From assembly GCF_007997035.1 (NCBI RefSeq), contig NZ_VOSS01000063.1, forward strand, positions 1 to 46,840: 46,840 nucleotides of DNA, written 5' to 3'. This DNA comes from Ralstonia sp. TCR112 (GTDB lineage: Bacteria > Pseudomonadota > Gammaproteobacteria > Burkholderiales > Burkholderiaceae). Shown in pieces: positions 1-7,919 of the stretch. Within the stretch, counting starts at the first letter, position 1; every line of letters starts with the position of its first letter. The notes beneath the pieces were generated by a model. That model had not been told where the DNA came from. It saw only the letters and a list, made by a program, of their open reading frames with translations, and did no database searches. Position numbers and translations under genes: made by a program.

Positions 1-121
1 GTTTTGCAGCGAGGGGCGAATACTAATGTGCGGAAGCGCAGCTGGCAAGCACTTTTGTGTGTCACTCGCAAAAATCTTCTTGATCACCTGCCCGCACCGC
101 CATGAGGCCGCTTGCGTCATG

Positions 122-162
122 GCAGGTTGAGGGGCCGATAAACGCCGCGTCGGCCAACCTGC
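122..162. repeat. Interrupted inverted repeat (stem-loop)
   Basis: Outer arms GCAGGTTG (122-129) and CAACCTGC (155-162) are perfectly complementary, and inner arms GCCGA (134-138) and TCGGC (150-154) extend the stem past a 4-base bulge. It lies just downstream of the minus-strand gene that ends at 216, so it could stabilise the 3' end of that transcript. No T tract follows on either strand, so I do not call it an intrinsic terminator. Nothing else is visible in bases 1-215. Confidence 0.4.
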
Positions 163-215
163 GACACGGATCGGGCCGGGCGATTGCCCCGTTACTTATA
201 GAGATGCGGTCGGCA

Positions 216-944
216 TCAATGTTTGCCCGGCGCTTGGCACAGCTTCTGGTTGTAGAGAATCGCCTTGCTGGTTGACGCGTAATTGTCGGCGTCGCACGGC
301 GGCAGGATCAGTGTTGAGTCCTTCTGTACCTTGACCGCAGTCGTCTCGGACAGCACAGCAAGGCACTGGGCGTTGTCGCCACGATGGTATTCAGTCACGG
401 CCAAGTCGCTGCGGGCCTTGTCGCGCTCGATCCAGTCCATGAAAGAATCGCACTCGGAAAGCAGCGAACGCAGCGTTGTACGGGCGGCGTCGTAATCCTT
501 GGCGGCATATTGCTTGTGGGCCTGGCCGATGCGGGCTTGGCGCTGGCGGTCGGTGCAGGCGGCGGGTGCGCGGCGGTAGTCGCCATCAAACATGGCGCGC
601 ATGCCACAGAATTCTCGGCAGGCTTCGGCGGTGGCGGAGGAATCCAGCTTGAGCGCATCCTTATTACCCGACACGGCGATGTGGCACTTGCCCTCATCCT
701 TGTCGACCCCAACGCGGCCACGGAGTGTGCCTTCGATTGCGCACGTGTGGCAGTTGCCGCCAATCGTCGTGATGTTGAAGCTGCTGCCCTTGACCGTCAT
801 CGTGCCGCTCGCGCTGCCGCCCAGGATGTAGACGTACTCGCCTGGCTCGACCGCCGGGCCAGCCGCCATGGCGCACGCGCTGGCCAACAAGCCTGCGATC
901 ATCAATGTGCGCCGCATCCACATTCCACGTGTCATCCTATTCAT
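216..944 (-). CDS. Exported hypothetical protein, Cys-rich
   Basis: About 242 residues. I do not recognise a family with certainty. The N-terminus (two basic residues, then a hydrophobic stretch ending ACAMAAG) is a typical Sec signal peptide, so the mature protein should be periplasmic. The mature part has eight or more cysteines, including a CHTC motif, consistent with disulphides, and an N-terminal Gly/Thr-rich beta-type region. The C-terminal half is helical, with a weak TPR-like pattern (QAHKQYAAKDYDAARTTL). The open frame extends to 1307, but that extension is low-complexity Arg/Pro translation of the neighbouring gene; I place the start at the ATG at 944. An ATG at 935, preceded by AGGA at good spacing, is an equal alternative. 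A lysozyme-inhibitor-like role is possible but unsupported. Confidence 0.7.
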   Translation of the reverse strand: MNRMTRGMWMRRTLMIAGLLASACAMAAGPAVEPGEYVYILGGSASGTMTVKGSSFNITTIGGNCHTCAIEGTLRGRVGVDKDEGKCHIAVSGNKDALKLDSSATAEACREFCGMRAMFDGDYRRAPAACTDRQRQARIGQAHKQYAAKDYDAARTTLRSLLSECDSFMDWIERDKARSDLAVTEYHRGDNAQCLAVLSETTAVKVQKDSTLILPPCDADNYASTSKAILYNQKLCQAPGKH

Positions 945-1041
945 TCCTGATTCATGGAGGCGGGATGCCTCCTTCAAGCGCGCCATTCTGGCGGCTGGGT
1001 ATGTTCCCTCGCAACCGCCCGCGAACGGCGCACCTAACCGG

Positions 1042-1614
1042 TCAGATGTGAAGCAGCGCCAGCACGGCCACGACACCGCCGACAGCGCCAACGCCGTACG
1101 AAAGCACCTGCATCCAGCGCCGGCGAGAAAGCAAGGTGATGGCCGCCAGGGCGATCGACACCTGGATGGCGGCCACGGCTTGCGCCCACCGGTGGTGATG
1201 GTGGACGGCAAGCTCGCTCGCCTCGTCGGCTTCTTTGGCAAGACGCTCCTGGTCTTCGGCCTGGCGGCGGATGTCTTCCTTCTCGGCGGCGTAGCGTTGG
1301 GCGTCACGCTTGGCGGCCGCCTGGTCGGTGCCGGGCAATTGGGCAGTCAACTCGGCAATCGCCTGTTTCTGGCCTTTGGCCTGGTAGTAGGCCCAGCGGT
1401 TGGCAGCCTCGGTTTTGTGGATGGCGGCTTCGTTCTTGGCGAGTAGCGCAGCGTTTTGCGTGGCGCCACCTTGGTAACCGAAGATGGCGCCGGCCGTCGA
1501 CAGAATTGCCGTCATGACGGCGATACGCCCTGCAAAGCTGTCGGCGTGGCCGCTTTCCGCTGCGTGCTCGAGCGCGTGATCGTGCGCGCCGTGCACGTGA
1601 AATCCCTCTGACAT
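1042..1614 (-). CDS. DUF4337-family membrane protein
   Basis: 190 residues. Composition and layout match DUF4337 proteins: a His-rich soluble N-terminus (EGFHVHGAHDHALEHA), a first membrane segment around residues 30-48 (AVMTAILSTAGAIFGYQGG), a long Ala/Glu/Lys/Gln-rich helical region (about 55-130) likely to form a coiled coil, then two closely spaced membrane segments (about 145-165 and 172-188). The function of the family is unknown; it appears to be an inner-membrane protein with a large cytoplasmic or periplasmic helical hairpin. The next gene on the same strand (stop 216, start 944) lies about 100 bases downstream and could be co-transcribed. The assignment is by pattern recall; an HMM search would settle it. 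Confidence 0.75.
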   Translation of the reverse strand: MSEGFHVHGAHDHALEHAAESGHADSFAGRIAVMTAILSTAGAIFGYQGGATQNAALLAKNEAAIHKTEAANRWAYYQAKGQKQAIAELTAQLPGTDQAAAKRDAQRYAAEKEDIRRQAEDQERLAKEADEASELAVHHHHRWAQAVAAIQVSIALAAITLLSRRRWMQVLSYGVGAVGGVVAVLALLHI

Positions 1615-1813
1615 GGTTGCTCCCCTATTGGTCTTGCTGACCTTGTATCGTCGTGCGCCTGTCAGGCACCGACCTCACAATGTGCATGGCCTTGCACGGA
1701 AAGGCAACGCCTTGCGATGCCCATCCAACGTCGCAGATGCAGACTGCCGACACCCGCACGCACAGGTAAAGCACCGCAATTGCAAATCATTTTTACGCAG
1801 AAGAATGGCGTCG

Positions 1814-1841
1814 TTGAATACGCGAAACGGGTCCGTATAAT
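1814..1841 (+). promoter_or_regulatory. Sigma70-like promoter for the sterol-desaturase gene
   Basis: TTGAAT at 1814-1819 and a perfect TATAAT at 1836-1841 are separated by 16 bases. The start codon of the downstream gene is 83 bases beyond the -10 box. The intergenic region 1615-1923 is unusually AT-rich in its last 100 bases, as expected of a promoter. Apart from this I see nothing in that gap. Confidence 0.6.
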
Positions 1842-1923
1842 CGCGCAGCAATGCGAACGAGCGCCAATATTTGATTGGCAATCGCATTGTTAATAAAACA
1901 AAACAATACTGCGAGTCAGACCC

Positions 1924-3128
1924 ATGGATGCGTCCCGAAAGCCTTTGGCGCCAATGCCCGAAGAGGAACACCAACCCGCCATCGTCCGCGTGGCCGACGC
2001 GACGCTCCGCGATGCCAATGCGCTGCTCCATGCCAATGGCGGCCTGAAGTTCGGCCGAGGCATGATCGGCACGATCCTGGCGCTGGTGCTGGGCTTTCTG
2101 TGTTTGCTGGGCGTGCTGGCATTTCACTTTCCGCAGTATCTGACGACACCCGAATTACGGCGCGCGTATTCGGTGGATGTGATTCGGCAGATTCTGTTTG
2201 TCTCGCTGTTGATTTCCGGCGGGTTATCGCTGGCAAATATCGTGCTGGATAACCGCCGTCGCCTGAACGGCCTGGCGTTCCTTTTTGTGGTGATTGCCGT
2301 GGCGCTGGGCGGCTCGCGCGTGCCGGTGGGCGATTTTCCAGATCACACGCCGTATATCGGCATGGACTGGTTCATTCTCGACCTGCTCGGATCAACGGCA
2401 ATCTTCGTGCTGCTCGAGAAGCTGTTCCCGCTCTATAAGAAGCAGCCGGTGTTCCGCCCCGAATGGCAGACCGACATGGTCCACTTTGCGGTGAACCACT
2501 TCATCGTAGGGCTGGTGCTGCTGGTGGTGAACTTCCTGATCCACCGTGTGTTCGGTTGGATGGTGCATGCAGACTTCCAGCAAATGGTGCAGCACATCTG
2601 GTTTATTCCGCAGTTGCTGCTTTGCATGCTGGTGGCCGATCTGATGGAGTACGTCACGCACCGCGCGTATCACGAGGTGCCGTTCCTCTGGCGCTTCCAT
2701 GCCGTGCATCACAGCGTGAAGACGATGGACTGGCTGGCCGGCTCGCGCAGCACATTCTTGAATTGATCGTCACCCGCGTGGCAGTGCTGGGGCCGCTGTT
2801 CGTGCTGGGCTTCGACAAGGCAGTAGTCGATGTCTACATCATCATCGTGGGCTTCCAGGCGGTGTTCAATCACGCCAACGTGCACTTGCCGTGGGGCCCG
2901 CTGAAGTACATCTTCGTGACGCCGGATTTCCACCACTGGCACCATTCATCGGAAGACGAAGCGATCGACAAGAACTACGCCGCGCATTTCGCCTTCATCG
3001 ATTACCTGTTCGGTACCGCGGTGAAATCGAAGAAGGCCTTCCCGGAGAAGTACGGCGTGGTGGGCGACTACATGCCCGACGGCTTCGTGAACCAGCAGCG
3101 CTTTCCGTTCCGCCGTCAGCAGAACTGA
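1924..3128 (+). pseudogene. Sterol desaturase / fatty-acid hydroxylase family, frameshifted
   Basis: Integral-membrane di-iron enzyme of the sterol desaturase superfamily; restored length about 401 residues. The first frame (1924 to about 2750) holds several membrane segments (about residues 50-68, 90-105, 115-130, 195-207, 228-240) and histidine boxes HRAYH (246-250) and HAVHH (259-263). It then stops at TGA 2764-2766. The second frame, readable from about 2750 to 3128, continues the family with HANVH and HHWHH boxes and a normal C-terminus. One base is missing near 2748-2752, between histidine boxes two and three, so the sequence as written cannot give an active enzyme. Adding one base gives exactly 402 codons including the stop. 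It may be a true null allele or a consensus error. The natural substrate is unknown; a lipid or hopanoid/sterol-like substrate is the family expectation. Confidence 0.85.
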
Positions 3129-3145
3129 GTCGAAGGTCTCCCATC

Positions 3146-3664
3146 ATGCCGCTCGCCCCCGCCGCTCAGTACCTGATCGCCCGCCTCGGCCTCGAACCGC
3201 ACCCGGAAGGCGGCTTCTATCGCGAAACCTATCGCAGTGAGGAACGCATCCAACGAGGCATCCCGCCCATCGAACGTGCGGCCGCCACCGCCATCTATTA
3301 CCTGTTGGCGGATGATGCATATTCCGCCTGGCATCGGATCCAGTCGGACGAGTTGTGGCACTTCCATGCGGGGGACTCACTCAATGTGCATGTGTTGGAG
3401 ACTGACGGTACGGTGAGCACGCATCGCCTGGGCCACGCGGCCGACGATGCGATGGCGGTGTACCAGGCGGTGGTGCCGGCGGGCCGCTGGTTTGCAGCCG
3501 AGCGCGTGCCGGGTGAACATGGGTATGCGCTTGTCGGCTGCACCGTTGCGCCGGGGTTCGAGTTCAGCGAATTCGAACTCGCCGACGGTAGTGCGCTGCT
3601 GACGGAGTATTCGGCACATGGTGATCTCATCCGGAGATTGCTGCCCCACCCTGCGGCGCGTTAG
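3146..3664 (+). CDS. DUF985 / cupin_5 family protein
   Basis: 172 residues, the normal length of DUF985 (cupin-fold) proteins. Family hallmarks are visible: the start LIARLGLEPHPEGGFYRETY, then AIYYLLADDAYSAWHRIQSDELWHFHAGD, and later the segment YALVGCTVAPGFEFSEFELA. The fold is a single-domain beta barrel; homologues are loosely linked to sugar-epimerase-like folds, but no reaction is established. I chose the ATG at 3146 because it begins the conserved core and lies 17 bases after the desaturase stop, with GAAGGTCTC upstream as a weak ribosome site. The frame extends upstream only as an overlap of the desaturase gene. Probably translated from the same transcript as the desaturase. Confidence 0.85.
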   Translation: MPLAPAAQYLIARLGLEPHPEGGFYRETYRSEERIQRGIPPIERAAATAIYYLLADDAYSAWHRIQSDELWHFHAGDSLNVHVLETDGTVSTHRLGHAADDAMAVYQAVVPAGRWFAAERVPGEHGYALVGCTVAPGFEFSEFELADGSALLTEYSAHGDLIRRLLPHPAAR

Positions 3665-3796
3665 TCAGCACCACACCACGCTCTCATAGCCGACCGTGCG
3701 CCGGTAGACGCTGATACCCCGCCACGTGCTGTACTCCATGTACGCACAGGTCAGGACGACGATCCAGTTGGCTGCTGCCGTGGCTGTGGTGGACAT
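3665..3796 (-). CDS. Small hypothetical protein (43 aa)
   Basis: A 43-codon ORF too short for most gene finders. Support: a strong ribosome site (GGGAGGGGAT) directly before the ATG, a stop one base beyond the convergent cupin gene, and a plausible amphipathic/hydrophobic N-terminal half (ATAAANWIVVLTCAYMEY) followed by a basic, Tyr-rich tail ending VVWC. It could be a small membrane-associated protein. No family is recognised. The upstream leader carries a hairpin (CCGATA 3819-3824 / TATCGG 3832-3837). Coding status rests on the ribosome site and the tight packing only. Confidence 0.45.
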   Translation of the reverse strand: MSTTATAAANWIVVLTCAYMEYSTWRGISVYRRTVGYESVVWC

Positions 3797-3857
3797 ATCC
3801 CCTCCCATCTTTGCCTGCCCGATAGTTGTCTTATCGGCACGTTTTCAGTCTATGAGA

Positions 3858-3902
3858 GGGGGCCCAAAAACCATTGCAAGAGCAACGACGCTTCTTGGCC
3901 CC
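3858..3902. repeat. Nested inverted repeat in a gene-free gap
   Basis: The gap 3797-4194 has no convincing gene. It holds outer arms GGGGCCCAA (3859-3867) and TTGGCCCC (3895-3902, one-base bulge) enclosing an inner hairpin TTGC-AAGA-GCAA (about 3874-3885). A smaller hairpin (3819-3837) lies closer to the 43-aa ORF. These could belong to the 5' leader of that small gene. Long frames crossing this area are Arg/Pro/Gln-rich translations of the opposite strand and are not genes. Confidence 0.35.
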
Positions 3903-4128
3903 TATTTCAGGCCCACGACTCCGTATGGGCATCACGCGTCGCAAACGGCCCGCGCAGCACAGCCCGAATGGATCCTGGAGCGCACAGTACGGCGCCGACC
4001 GTCACGCTGCCGGACACCGCCAGTACGCGGCAGCTTTCAAGTGTGCCCTGCCAACGGCGCATAAGGCGCGGTACCACTCAGCCATGGTGCGCGCTGGAAC
4101 TGATGGCAGATCACACCATCGTCTGAAG

Positions 4129-4165
4129 AAAAAAAGGAGGGCGCGTCAACTGAGTGCCGCCCTCC
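4129..4165 (-). terminator. Rho-independent terminator of the MFS gene
   Basis: On the minus strand, a stem of GGAGGGCG and CGCCCTCC (arms 4158-4165 and 4136-4143) with a 14-base loop is followed by seven T (4135-4129). It lies 30 bases after the stop of the MFS gene and fits as its terminator. The opposite side has only a short T run (4169-4172), so activity in the plus direction would be weak. Confidence 0.85.
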
Positions 4166-4194
4166 CCGTTTTACGGCCTTCAAGTGCTTCCGGC

Positions 4195-5598
4195 TTACAG
4201 CTCGAGCTGCTCCAGCACTTTCCCCTTGGTCTCGATGCCGAGGAAGTAGATGGTAATTGCCGCCAGGATGGGCACCAAGGCCAGCAGCAGGAACGCATTG
4301 CTGACGTTGCCCGAGCCGATGGTCGAACCGATCAGCATTGGCGAAAAGATCGCCGCAATCTTCAGCCACGCGCCGCCCATGCCGCAGCCGATCGCGCGGA
4401 TGTTGGTCGGGTACAGCTCCGGCGTATAGACATAAGCGGTGATGAAGCCGCACGCCATCAACCCCAGCGCCAACGAGCACAACCCTGCCACCACATAGAG
4501 CGACTGCTCGTGCAGCAGCCCCGCCAGCGCCAGCGAGACGCCGCACAGCACAAACGACACCACCATCACGGGCTTGCGGCCAACCTTGTCGACGATCATC
4601 GCGCACACCAACGAGCCGACCACACCCAGCACCGACGCGAGAGCCGCCAGATTCAGCGCCAGCTGGAGCGGTGCGTGATAGATCGTCTTGTAGACCGTCG
4701 GCAGCCATGTCGACAGACCGTACTGGATGAAACCGCACGTTGCCCACAGCATGGCCACGACCACCGTGCGCTTGATGTACACCGGGCCGAACAGATCGCG
4801 CATGCCGCGCTTCGGGTGGCGGTGTGACATCTGCTCGAAGGCCGAGGTATCGCCCAGCGGAGGCAGCGGCTCCTTCGCCTTCGCTTCAAAGCGAGCCTGC
4901 GCAGCGTCGGCCTCAGCCATGCGGCCATGGGTGGCCAGCCAGCGCGGGGACTCCGGCACGGCCTTGGGCAGCGCAAAGAACAGGACCAGCGGAATGCCAC
5001 CGAGAAAGTACATCACCTCCCAGCCGAAATGCGGTACCAGCCATGCGCCCAAGGCATTGGACACCAGCAGGCCGATCGGGAACACCACCTCGTAGAGCAG
5101 CACGAAGCGCCCGCGACCATGTGCGCGCGTGACTTCGTTGATGTACGTAGCCGCCACGGGCAGTTCGCCGCCCAACCCAACGCCTTGCACGATACGCAGC
5201 GCTGCAAACACAGCAAAACTGGGCGCCACGCCACACAGCAGGCTCATCAAGCCGATGATGCCCGCGCTATAGCCGATCATGCGCACGCGACCGAATCGCT
5301 CGGCCAGCATGGGAAACACCAACGCGCCGATCAACTGACCGATGCCGGGGGCACCGATCACAAAAGCGATCTGCGCCGGTGTCAGATGCCACTGCGCAAT
5401 CAGCAGCGGCAGCGTTGCCGCGATGACGATGACGTCAAAGCCGTCGAAGAATGTCGCCAACCCGATCAGCAGACGCGCGCGCACGTGCATGCCGTTGCTC
5501 TTGAGCCGCTCGATGCGGGCAACGATCTTGCCAAGGCTCATCGCACCCCGCGACCCATCGTGGTCAATTCCGCTATCAATCAAAACACCTGGCTTCAT
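4195..5598 (-). CDS. MFS transporter, aromatic acid:H+ symporter (AAHS) type
   Basis: 467 residues with the 12-helix MFS layout. AAHS hallmarks are present: LATFFDGFDVIVIA in helix 1 (the DGFD motif), the loop 2-3 motif LAERFGRVRM, PESPRWLATHGR after helix 6, the central loop, and a loop 8-9 motif DKVGRKPVM. The family imports benzoate, 4-hydroxybenzoate, protocatechuate and related acids with protons. The start at 5598 has AAGGAG seven bases upstream. The porin stop lies 71 bases upstream on the same strand, so porin and carrier probably form one outer- and inner-membrane uptake unit for the substrate of the large catabolic operon. The exact ligand cannot be read from sequence. Confidence 0.9.
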   Translation of the reverse strand: MKPGVLIDSGIDHDGSRGAMSLGKIVARIERLKSNGMHVRARLLIGLATFFDGFDVIVIAATLPLLIAQWHLTPAQIAFVIGAPGIGQLIGALVFPMLAERFGRVRMIGYSAGIIGLMSLLCGVAPSFAVFAALRIVQGVGLGGELPVAATYINEVTRAHGRGRFVLLYEVVFPIGLLVSNALGAWLVPHFGWEVMYFLGGIPLVLFFALPKAVPESPRWLATHGRMAEADAAQARFEAKAKEPLPPLGDTSAFEQMSHRHPKRGMRDLFGPVYIKRTVVVAMLWATCGFIQYGLSTWLPTVYKTIYHAPLQLALNLAALASVLGVVGSLVCAMIVDKVGRKPVMVVSFVLCGVSLALAGLLHEQSLYVVAGLCSLALGLMACGFITAYVYTPELYPTNIRAIGCGMGGAWLKIAAIFSPMLIGSTIGSGNVSNAFLLLALVPILAAITIYFLGIETKGKVLEQLEL

Positions 5599-5669
5599 GT
5601 GAAGCTCCTTCCGGAGGAAGTTGATGCGCCACCGGGTCGCTGCCCAGCGGCGCGCGTTGGGTCAGGACG

Positions 5670-6770
5670 TCAGAACGAGTGGTGCACCCCGGTGCTGACA
5701 ACGACCTGGTTGCGCTGCGCCGCTACACCCACGCCGTTGATGGCAGCAGACTGCGCATCGCCGGACGCACGCTGATACGTACCTTGCAGGTAGACCTGCG
5801 TGCGCTTGGAAAACGCATACACGTTGCCGAGGCTGAACTGGTTCCAGCGGGCGCCCTCGTACCTGCTGAAGGTATAGCCCACGTTGAGCGTGTTGGCGGC
5901 GCTGTAATGCCACGCGGTCCCCAGGTCGACGTTCTGTGCGCGGGCGTTGGCACCGCCCAGCGTGATGCGCGTTTGCGTATAGACCGCGTTGATCTGGACC
6001 GGCAGGCCGCTGAACTGATACAGCGCGCCGGTACCGAACGACTTGACCGAACTCATCGGCGTCATCACACCGGGCACAAGCGTCGTGCCGAGCGTGTTCG
6101 TGATCCCCAAGCGCCCCGCGATGTCCAGCGCGCGGTCGTTGGACGCGGTATAGGCCGCGGCGGCTCGGAAACCGCCATTGGTGTAGTACGCACCGAGGCT
6201 GTAACTGCGGCTCTTCGACGGCGAACCGGGTACCTCGCCAAAGCCGTACATGCCGCCCAGTTGCAGCCCGCCGAAGATGGGCGAGACGTAACGCACAGCG
6301 TTGTCGATCTGGAACTGGTTGGCCAGGTTGTCGAAGTTGCCGGGGTGGAACAGGTAGAAGTTGGTGAGCTGGAAACCGTTGCTCAGGCGGCCGAGGTAAT
6401 CGAACATGAAGTCCGCCTGATGGCCAAGCTGGATGTTGCCCAGGCGATCGTTCGTCAGGCCGACCCACGCGGTGCGGTTGAACAGCTTGCCGGCAACCAC
6501 GCTGCTGCCGGTGTCACCCAGAAACCCCGATTCCAACTGGAAGATGGCCTGCGTACCGCCGCCGAGATCTTCCGAGCCGCGCAGGCCGAAACGGTCCGGC
6601 TGCATCGTGCCGGGGTCCATGCGCAGCGCCGAGCCGCTGGACGCACCGCTTTTGAGGCTGTTGATGTAGGCCACGCCTTCATCAAGGCTGCCGTACAGCG
6701 TCACATTGCTCTGGGCCGCCGCCGTACCGGCCAGGCTCATCGCCGCAAGGGCGAACAAGGTTGTCTTCAT
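5670..6770 (-). CDS. Gram-negative general porin (OmpC-like)
   Basis: 366 residues. Signal peptide MKTTLFALAAMSLAGTAAAQ, then the characteristic porin start SNVTLYGSLDEGVAY. Further signatures are RFGLRGSEDLGGGTQAIFQL and NRTAWVGLTNDRLGNIQLG, alternating amphipathic strands throughout, and the terminal Phe (GVHHSF) used for Bam-mediated assembly. It forms a trimeric outer-membrane channel for small hydrophilic, usually anionic solutes. The start at 6770 is set by the signal peptide and by GGAGG ten bases upstream. The promoter region carries a perfect IclR-type palindrome (6857-6872) that is also found at the catabolic operon promoter, so expression is probably tied to that pathway. Confidence 0.93.
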   Translation of the reverse strand: MKTTLFALAAMSLAGTAAAQSNVTLYGSLDEGVAYINSLKSGASSGSALRMDPGTMQPDRFGLRGSEDLGGGTQAIFQLESGFLGDTGSSVVAGKLFNRTAWVGLTNDRLGNIQLGHQADFMFDYLGRLSNGFQLTNFYLFHPGNFDNLANQFQIDNAVRYVSPIFGGLQLGGMYGFGEVPGSPSKSRSYSLGAYYTNGGFRAAAAYTASNDRALDIAGRLGITNTLGTTLVPGVMTPMSSVKSFGTGALYQFSGLPVQINAVYTQTRITLGGANARAQNVDLGTAWHYSAANTLNVGYTFSRYEGARWNQFSLGNVYAFSKRTQVYLQGTYQRASGDAQSAAINGVGVAAQRNQVVVSTGVHHSF

Positions 6771-6856
6771 TTGCAGTTTCCTCCACTGGACAAGGTGTCC
6801 GCCCCGCCAGTTGTTATCGCCGTCTTGGTGGACGAGCTGGTTGTGGTTCTTGCTTT

Positions 6857-6872
6857 GTTTCGTATGCGAAAC
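6857..6872. promoter_or_regulatory. IclR-like operator upstream of the porin
   Basis: The 16-base palindrome GTTTCGTATGCGAAAC has perfect 6-base arms. It lies 84 bases before the porin start and just upstream of an AT-rich stretch. The related sequence GTTTTACCTATGAAAC (12 of 16 positions shared in the matching orientation) lies at 18360-18375, before the catabolic operon. IclR-family proteins bind short palindromes of this kind (for example KdgR sites with GAAAC/GTTTC). The IclR gene at 13798-14625 is the natural candidate to bind both; this is inference. Confidence 0.6.
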
Positions 6873-6897
6873 GTTGTTTAAAAGAAAAACAGGGCGC

Positions 6898-6932
6898 AAA
6901 AAAAAGACGGCGCGGCTGGTCGGGCCGGCGCC
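6898..6932 (-). terminator. Rho-independent terminator of the catabolic operon
   Basis: Minus strand: GGCGCCGGC (6932-6924) pairs with GCCGCGCC (6916-6909) around a 7-base loop with one bulged base, and is followed by eight T (6905-6898). It lies 15 bases past the stop of the reductase gene. It separates the long operon from the porin transcript, which therefore needs its own promoter. Confidence 0.8.
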
Positions 6933-6947
6933 TAAACCATCCTGCGC

Positions 6948-7898
6948 TTACAGATCGATCACCAGGCGCTTGCCCTTACAGCCGGATACGCAAACCATCA
7001 TCGTTTGGTTCGATGCGCGTTCGCTCTTGGACAGCACGCTGTCACGGTGGTCGGGCTCGCCTTCGAGCACGCGCGTTTCGCACGAGCCGCACACGCCTTC
7101 CTTGCAGCTGTGTTCCACCTCGACGCCAATCTCCAACAGCGCGTCGAGCAGCGACTTGCCTGCCGGCACACACAGTTCAGCACCGTTGCGCGCGAGCTTG
7201 ACCTGGTATTCGCCCTCCTGCACCGATTCCACACCGGGGTCGGCCGCAAAGCGTTCGATATGAACGTTGGTGTAGCCCAGCGCCTCACAGGCCGCCTCGA
7301 ATGCCCGCAGCATCGGGCCGGGGCCGCAGCAATAGAAATGCGTATCGGCCGGATGCCCTGCAAGCAGCGCTTTCAGATCGGGGGGCCCACCGGCTTCTGC
7401 GTCCAGGTGAAAACGCACCGCATCGCCATGGGCGGCCAGCTCATCGGCAAAGGCCGCTTCGGCACGCGAGCGGGCGCAGTACAGCATCGAGAACGTCTTG
7501 CCTTGCTCGGCCAGGCGACGCGCCATGCAGACGATGGGCGTCACGCCGATGCCACCTGCAACCAGCACGGTGCGCGGCGCGGTTTCGTCCAGCTCGAAGT
7601 GATTGCGCGGGCCGCCGATCTTGAGCGTCGAACCGACGCGCAACTGCTCGTGCACATAGCGCGAGCCGCCGCGACTGTTGCGATCGAGCAGCACGCCGAC
7701 CACGTAACGGTCACGCACCTCTGGCGCGCCGCACAGCGAATAGCTGCGCACCAGCCCGTTGCCGAGATGCAGTTCGATATGCGCGCCCGGTGCGTACTCG
7801 GGCAAAGGCTTGCCGTCGACATCGCGCAGCTCCACGCTCACGATGCCTTGGGCTTCGTAGCGCATGGCATGCACGCGCAGGTTGAGGGGGGAATTCAT
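6948..7898 (-). CDS. PDR/VanB-type oxidoreductase (FMN, NAD, 2Fe-2S)
   Basis: 316 residues, the standard length of phthalate-dioxygenase-reductase/VanB proteins. Order: flavin domain (about 1-100; RSYSL for FMN binding), NAD domain (about 105-215; VLVAGGIGVTPIVCMARRL and YCCGPGPMLRAFE), C-terminal plant-type ferredoxin domain with ligands C265, C270, C273 and C303 (SCKEGVCGSC then VCVSGC). It passes electrons from NAD(P)H to a Rieske oxygenase in the cytoplasm. It is the last gene of the operon, 21 bases after the VOC gene, and is the obvious electron donor for the Rieske oxygenase at 16880-17947, even though the two lie 9 kb apart. Confidence 0.92.
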   Translation of the reverse strand: MNSPLNLRVHAMRYEAQGIVSVELRDVDGKPLPEYAPGAHIELHLGNGLVRSYSLCGAPEVRDRYVVGVLLDRNSRGGSRYVHEQLRVGSTLKIGGPRNHFELDETAPRTVLVAGGIGVTPIVCMARRLAEQGKTFSMLYCARSRAEAAFADELAAHGDAVRFHLDAEAGGPPDLKALLAGHPADTHFYCCGPGPMLRAFEAACEALGYTNVHIERFAADPGVESVQEGEYQVKLARNGAELCVPAGKSLLDALLEIGVEVEHSCKEGVCGSCETRVLEGEPDHRDSVLSKSERASNQTMMVCVSGCKGKRLVIDL

Positions 7899-7919
7899 AG
7901 CACGTCTCTCTGCAACGTT

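Noticed and set aside
3874-4827. Long plus-strand open frame (317 codons)
   Set aside because: Arg/Gln/His-rich translation antisense to the MFS gene and its terminator; no ribosome site and no domain. Typical high-GC shadow.
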